Positions 5,511 to 7,892 of a stretch of 7,892 nucleotides of DNA are shown here, in pieces. Numbering within the stretch: position 1 is the stretch's first letter; every line of letters starts with the position of its first letter. Under the pieces are notes generated by a model. The model was not told where the DNA came from, ran no database searches, and saw nothing but the letters and a program-made list of their open reading frames with translations. A program made the translations under genes and the position numbers. The DNA is from Rhodospirillales bacterium. GTDB taxonomy: Bacteria; Pseudomonadota; Alphaproteobacteria; Rhodospirillales; JAPHTL01. The DNA is taken from contig JAPHTL010000018.1 in NCBI GenBank assembly GCA_026193355.1, forward strand, positions 1 to 7,892, given 5' to 3'.

Positions 5511-6784
5511 CGAATGCTCCCCGAACGGATTTTCTGCCGCCGTGTCACAAGGTCTTCGATCGACTTGTCGACAATTGCCAGCCCCTCACGAAGGATTTCC
5601 TCTTCAATGATGAGTGGCGGCAGGAACTTCAGCACATCACCGCCTGCGCCCGCCGTTTCGATCAGCAGGCCGCGCCTGAAGGCATAGCCGGAAACCTCTC
5701 CGGCGAGGCCGGGCTTTTGCAGATCAAGTCCCCAAGCCATGCCGACGCCACGGACCTCGGCGTCAAGCTCCGGGTATTTTTCAACAATCGCATTCAGTTC
5801 GTCCTCGATGATACCGCCCTTGTAGGTTACGGCATCGGAAAGATCCTCATTGTCCCAGTAGCTCAGCGCCTGGGTCGACGCCACGAAGGCAAGGTTGTTG
5901 CCGCGGAAGGTGCCGGTGTGCTCACCCGGCTGCCACTGGTCCAGTTCCGGGCGCATCAGCAACAGCGACATGGGCAACCCGCCGCCGATGGATTTCGACA
6001 CAGTCACCATGTCCGGCGAAATGTTGGCGCGCTCGAAGCTAAAGAATGGTCCGGTGCGTCCGTTGCCCATCTGAATGTCGTCGATGATGAGCAGGATGTC
6101 GAATTCCCGGCAGAGTTTTTCAAGCTTTTGAAGCCATTCATCGCTGGCGACATTGATCCCACCCTCGCCCTGAACCGTTTCGACGATCACGGCCGCGGGC
6201 AGGTCGACGCCGCTGGACCCGTCTTCAAGGAACCGGCGCAGGTATTCAACCGTGTCCACATCGGGGCCGAAGTAGCCGTCGAAGGGCATGAAGTCCGTAT
6301 TCGCCCGCAATCCATAGGATTCATCGCGGTAGAAGGTGTTGCCGGTTACCGCAAGCGCGCCCATGGTCAGGCCGTGATAGCCATTGGTGAAAGAAATGAT
6401 GTTGGAGCGCCGCTTGACCAGGCGCGCCAGCTTCAGGGCCGATTCCACCGCATTCGTACCGGTGGGGCCGGTGAACTGTACCTTGTATTCCATATTGCGC
6501 GGGGACAGGATGGTATCGACGAAGGTTTGCAGAAACGTTTGCTTGGCAACCGTCGCCTTGTCCAGCGCGTGAACGATTCCCCGCCGCTCCAGATACTCGA
6601 TCAGGGCCTTGGTGATCCGCGGATTGTTGTGTCCATAGTTCAACGTTCCCGCGCCCGCAAAGAAATCGACGTAACGATTGCCGTTTTCATCAACAAGCTC
6701 GGCACCTTCCGCCGTGTCAAAAATTGCCGGAAAGGCGCGGATATAGCCTCGGACGTCGGACTCAACCTGTTCAAAAATGCGCAT
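5507..6784 (-). CDS. ectB: L-2,4-diaminobutyrate--2-oxoglutarate transaminase
   Basis: The product is a 425-residue class III, PLP-dependent aminotransferase that converts L-aspartate-4-semialdehyde and glutamate to L-2,4-diaminobutyrate. GPTGTNAVESALKLAR (106-121) binds the cofactor phosphate. IIDDIQMGNGRTG (233-245) carries the pyridine-binding aspartate, and SKSIGGGLPMS (263-273) holds the Schiff-base lysine K264. FFAGAGTLNYGHNN (41-54) and TGNTFYRDESYG (147-158) are characteristic of EctB over other class III enzymes. Length is normal. ATG 6784 has AAGGAAG six bases upstream. ectA ends 26 bases before it and ectC overlaps its stop, so the three genes form one operon. Confidence 0.98.
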   Translation of the reverse strand: MRIFEQVESDVRGYIRAFPAIFDTAEGAELVDENGNRYVDFFAGAGTLNYGHNNPRITKALIEYLERRGIVHALDKATVAKQTFLQTFVDTILSPRNMEYKVQFTGPTGTNAVESALKLARLVKRRSNIISFTNGYHGLTMGALAVTGNTFYRDESYGLRANTDFMPFDGYFGPDVDTVEYLRRFLEDGSSGVDLPAAVIVETVQGEGGINVASDEWLQKLEKLCREFDILLIIDDIQMGNGRTGPFFSFERANISPDMVTVSKSIGGGLPMSLLLMRPELDQWQPGEHTGTFRGNNLAFVASTQALSYWDNEDLSDAVTYKGGIIEDELNAIVEKYPELDAEVRGVGMAWGLDLQKPGLAGEVSGYAFRRGLLIETAGAGGDVLKFLPPLIIEEEILREGLAIVDKSIEDLVTRRQKIRSGSIR

Positions 6785-6810
6785 GATACTTCCTTATGGT
6801 CTGTCCTGGT

Positions 6811-7305
6811 TTATGGGTTCATCGCGTCGTGAAAGGGACCGATGCGGATCAGGGTCTCCGCCTCATGACCGCTTTCACCAAAATCTGTTGCTTCGAGGTA
6901 AGGCCCCTCTTCAAGCACGGCGCATCTTTGCTCCGCGAACCGTTTGAAGAAAGCCCGGGACGGTTCATTGGATGGCGACACCGTCGCCTCAACAAACCGC
7001 ACCTTTTCGTTTTCTGGGCGCTGAAGAATGTCGTTCAGCATGGCCCCCGCCAGGCCCTGTCCGCGCGCCGAATCGCCCACCGCCACCTGCCAGACAAAAA
7101 GGGTGTCGGTGCGGGTGGGTGGGCGGTATCCGCCTAGAAACCCCCTGATGGCGCCATCCCCTTCGGCAACGGCGGTAGTGGCGGCGAAGTGATCGCACAG
7201 CAGGAAGTAGGCGTAGCGCGAATTCAGATCCAGCGGCGGGCTCGATTCGATCAACGCAAATACCGCGCTGCCGTCTTGCAGTGATGGTGGTCGGATAAAA
7301 ATCAG
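6811..7305 (-). CDS. ectA: L-2,4-diaminobutyrate N-gamma-acetyltransferase, with unusual start
   Basis: This GNAT-fold enzyme acetylates diaminobutyrate with acetyl-CoA, the second ectoine step. Recognisable parts are PPLDLNSRYAYFLLCDHF, FVWQVAV and the acetyl-CoA loop ARGQGLAG (80-87 of the long form). The first standard start codon in frame is TTG 7254, giving 147 residues and removing the first strand of the fold. In-frame codons just upstream read IFIRPPSLQDGSAVFA, which resembles the family N-terminus (for example FIRKPSPDDG in Halomonas, from memory). So the true protein begins further upstream, yet no ATG, GTG or TTG occurs between TTG 7254 and the in-frame stop at 7338-7336. I place the start at CTG 7305 (or ATT 7302), right after a GAGAGAGAG tract that could act as ribosome site. 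A frameshift from an upstream frame or a one-base sequence error would also explain it. The conservative alternative is 6811-7254. Confidence 0.9.
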   Translation of the reverse strand: MIFIRPPSLQDGSAVFALIESSPPLDLNSRYAYFLLCDHFAATTAVAEGDGAIRGFLGGYRPPTRTDTLFVWQVAVGDSARGQGLAGAMLNDILQRPENEKVRFVEATVSPSNEPSRAFFKRFAEQRCAVLEEGPYLEATDFGESGHEAETLIRIGPFHDAMNP

Positions 7306-7364
7306 ACTCTCTCTCTGGCAATTATTCCGGGGCAGTCACTCTGCCGCCCGTCAAGGGCCTTCAT
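7302..7364 (-). other. Tiny 20-codon ORF overlapping the ectA start
   Basis: ATG 7364 opens MKALDGRQSDC and ends at TGA 7304-7302, which overlaps the CTG/ATT at which ectA is proposed to begin. An even smaller frame (ATG 7387, MIYLRANI) ends in an ATGA overlap with it. No strong ribosome site precedes either. If a -1 shift occurred at GTC-TGA, this frame would fuse to ectA and give a 184-residue EctA of ordinary length. Confidence 0.3.
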
Positions 7365-7432
7365 ATATTTGCCCGCAAGTAAATCATGGCGATCTACTCG
7401 GAAAATCATTGTTACATGGGAGCGAGTGACGG

Positions 7433-7461
7433 CTTATATAAAAGAATCTGGGCAAGATCAA
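7433..7461 (-). promoter_or_regulatory. Promoter candidate of ectABC
   Basis: On the minus strand TTGATC (7461-7456), a 17-base spacer and TATAAG (7438-7433) form a good sigma-70-type promoter, with A+T-rich DNA upstream that could act as an UP element. A start near 7426 gives a leader of about 120 bases that contains the tiny ORFs and a small hairpin (GGCAG/CTGCC, 7331-7345). Ectoine operons are usually induced by osmotic stress; no specific operator is recognised. Confidence 0.5.
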
Positions 7462-7565
7462 CAATAAATTGAAAGCAAACAAAAAACCAAATATGCGCAC
7501 AATCATAAATTATGTTTTTTTGCGTGCTGCACAATACTTATAGTTACCTCATGTATACCTTTTGT

Positions 7566-7593
7566 TTTACATAAATTCATTACTTTATATACA
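7566..7593 (+). promoter_or_regulatory. Possible msrA promoter
   Basis: TTTACA (7566-7571), a 16-base spacer and TATACA (7588-7593) would start transcription near 7600 and leave a leader of about 125 bases. The -10 lies within the right arm of the CATGTATA/TATACATG inverted repeat, so a protein bound there would block it. In such A+T-rich DNA, chance matches are common. Confidence 0.33.
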
Positions 7594-7727
7594 TGTTTTC
7601 AATTTAGTTTCATTTCCTTCTGCTTTGGCGCTTTTGTTTCATTCCACCGGGTGCGCCGCCAAACAGGCTTGCGCGCGCCGCAGGACACCCCATCTTTCAT
7701 CCAGAAGAAATTATGGCGGGGCAAACC

Positions 7728-7892
7728 ATGGCGATCGAAAAGGCGACATTCGGAGCGGGTTGTTTCTGGGGCGTGGAACTGGCGTTTCAGGATCTGCCGG
7801 GCGTTGTGGAAACGGCGGTCGGCTACGAAGGCGGCCATCTCGACAATCCCAACTACAAGGACGTCTGCACGGATACCACCGGCCATGCCGAG
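7728..7892 (+). CDS. msrA: Peptide-methionine (S)-S-oxide reductase MsrA (partial, 3' end off window)
   Basis: Fifty-five codons are visible. The start MAIEKATFGAGCFWGVE carries the MsrA signature GCFWG with the catalytic cysteine C12, followed by VETAVGYEGGHLDNPNYKDV and TGHAE, all typical of MsrA. The enzyme reduces S-methionine sulfoxide in proteins and free methionine, using thioredoxin, and repairs oxidative damage. ATG 7728 is chosen because it gives the usual short N-terminus, with GGCGGGG six bases upstream. An in-frame ATG at 7713 would add five residues and has a weaker AGAAG. The frame stays open to the window edge. It is divergent from ectABC, so a shared stress-responsive control region is possible but not shown. 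Confidence 0.95.
   Translation, partial: MAIEKATFGAGCFWGVELAFQDLPGVVETAVGYEGGHLDNPNYKDVCTDTTGHAE

Larger units (their letters stand above)
7306..7712. other. A+T-rich divergent intergenic region between ectA and msrA
   Basis: About 400 bases without a full-size gene. The middle (about 7400-7620) is clearly richer in A+T than all flanking genes, with A- and T-runs, a CATAA-A-TTATG palindrome (7504-7514), and an 8-bp inverted repeat CATGTATA (7550-7557) and TATACATG (7588-7595). It contains promoters for both directions. I see no tRNA, insertion sequence or coding remnant in it. Confidence 0.6.

Noticed and set aside
5717..6832. 371-codon plus-strand frame opposite ectB
   Set aside because: It is fully antisense to a clear ectB and shows no domain; long antisense frames are expected in G+C-rich coding DNA.
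7504..7522. CATAA-A-TTATG followed by a T-run as an intrinsic terminator
   Set aside because: The one-base loop cannot form as written, the stem is A+T-only, and no plus-strand gene precedes it.

Overview
The window looks like chromosomal housekeeping DNA of a marine or salt-exposed alphaproteobacterium, possibly of the Rhodospirillales. That placement is an inference from G+C-rich coding DNA, an IalB-rlmN-argG neighbourhood, small 69-72 residue cold-shock/IF-1 proteins, and an ectoine operon. No rRNA, tRNA, CRISPR array, transposase, phage gene or defence system is visible.

Layout. (1) The left edge holds the 5' part of a minus-strand quinone-oxidoreductase-like gene. It diverges from a plus-strand pair: an exported IalB-family protein overlapping rlmN by 4 bases. 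(2) Positions 2297-3434, all minus strand, form a translation/cold-shock group. In transcription order it is cspA-like gene 2, an unrecognised 53-residue protein, infA, then cspA-like gene 1. The two csp leaders share an 18-position motif at nearly the same distance from the start codon. Gene 2 also has a possible 31-codon upstream ORF whose last two sense codons form its Shine-Dalgarno. (3) argG (plus strand) has a clear promoter and converges on (4) the minus-strand ectABC operon for ectoine synthesis, without ectD, an aspartokinase gene or ectR in view. (5) An A+T-rich intergenic block separates ectA from the 5' end of msrA at the right edge.

Functionally, the right half is an osmotic/oxidative stress block: ectoine from aspartate semialdehyde, and repair of methionine sulfoxide. 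The middle is a translation-adaptation block of RNA chaperones and IF-1. RlmN modifies 23S rRNA and tRNA.

I see no wholly new system. The observations most worth a second look are: the conserved N-terminus of EctA lies upstream of any ATG/GTG/TTG in its frame, so a CTG/ATT start, a frameshift or a sequence error is needed; two tiny ORFs are chained just upstream of it; the csp leaders share a motif and one has an upstream ORF; a conserved-looking 53-residue protein sits before infA; and ialB is probably leaderless.
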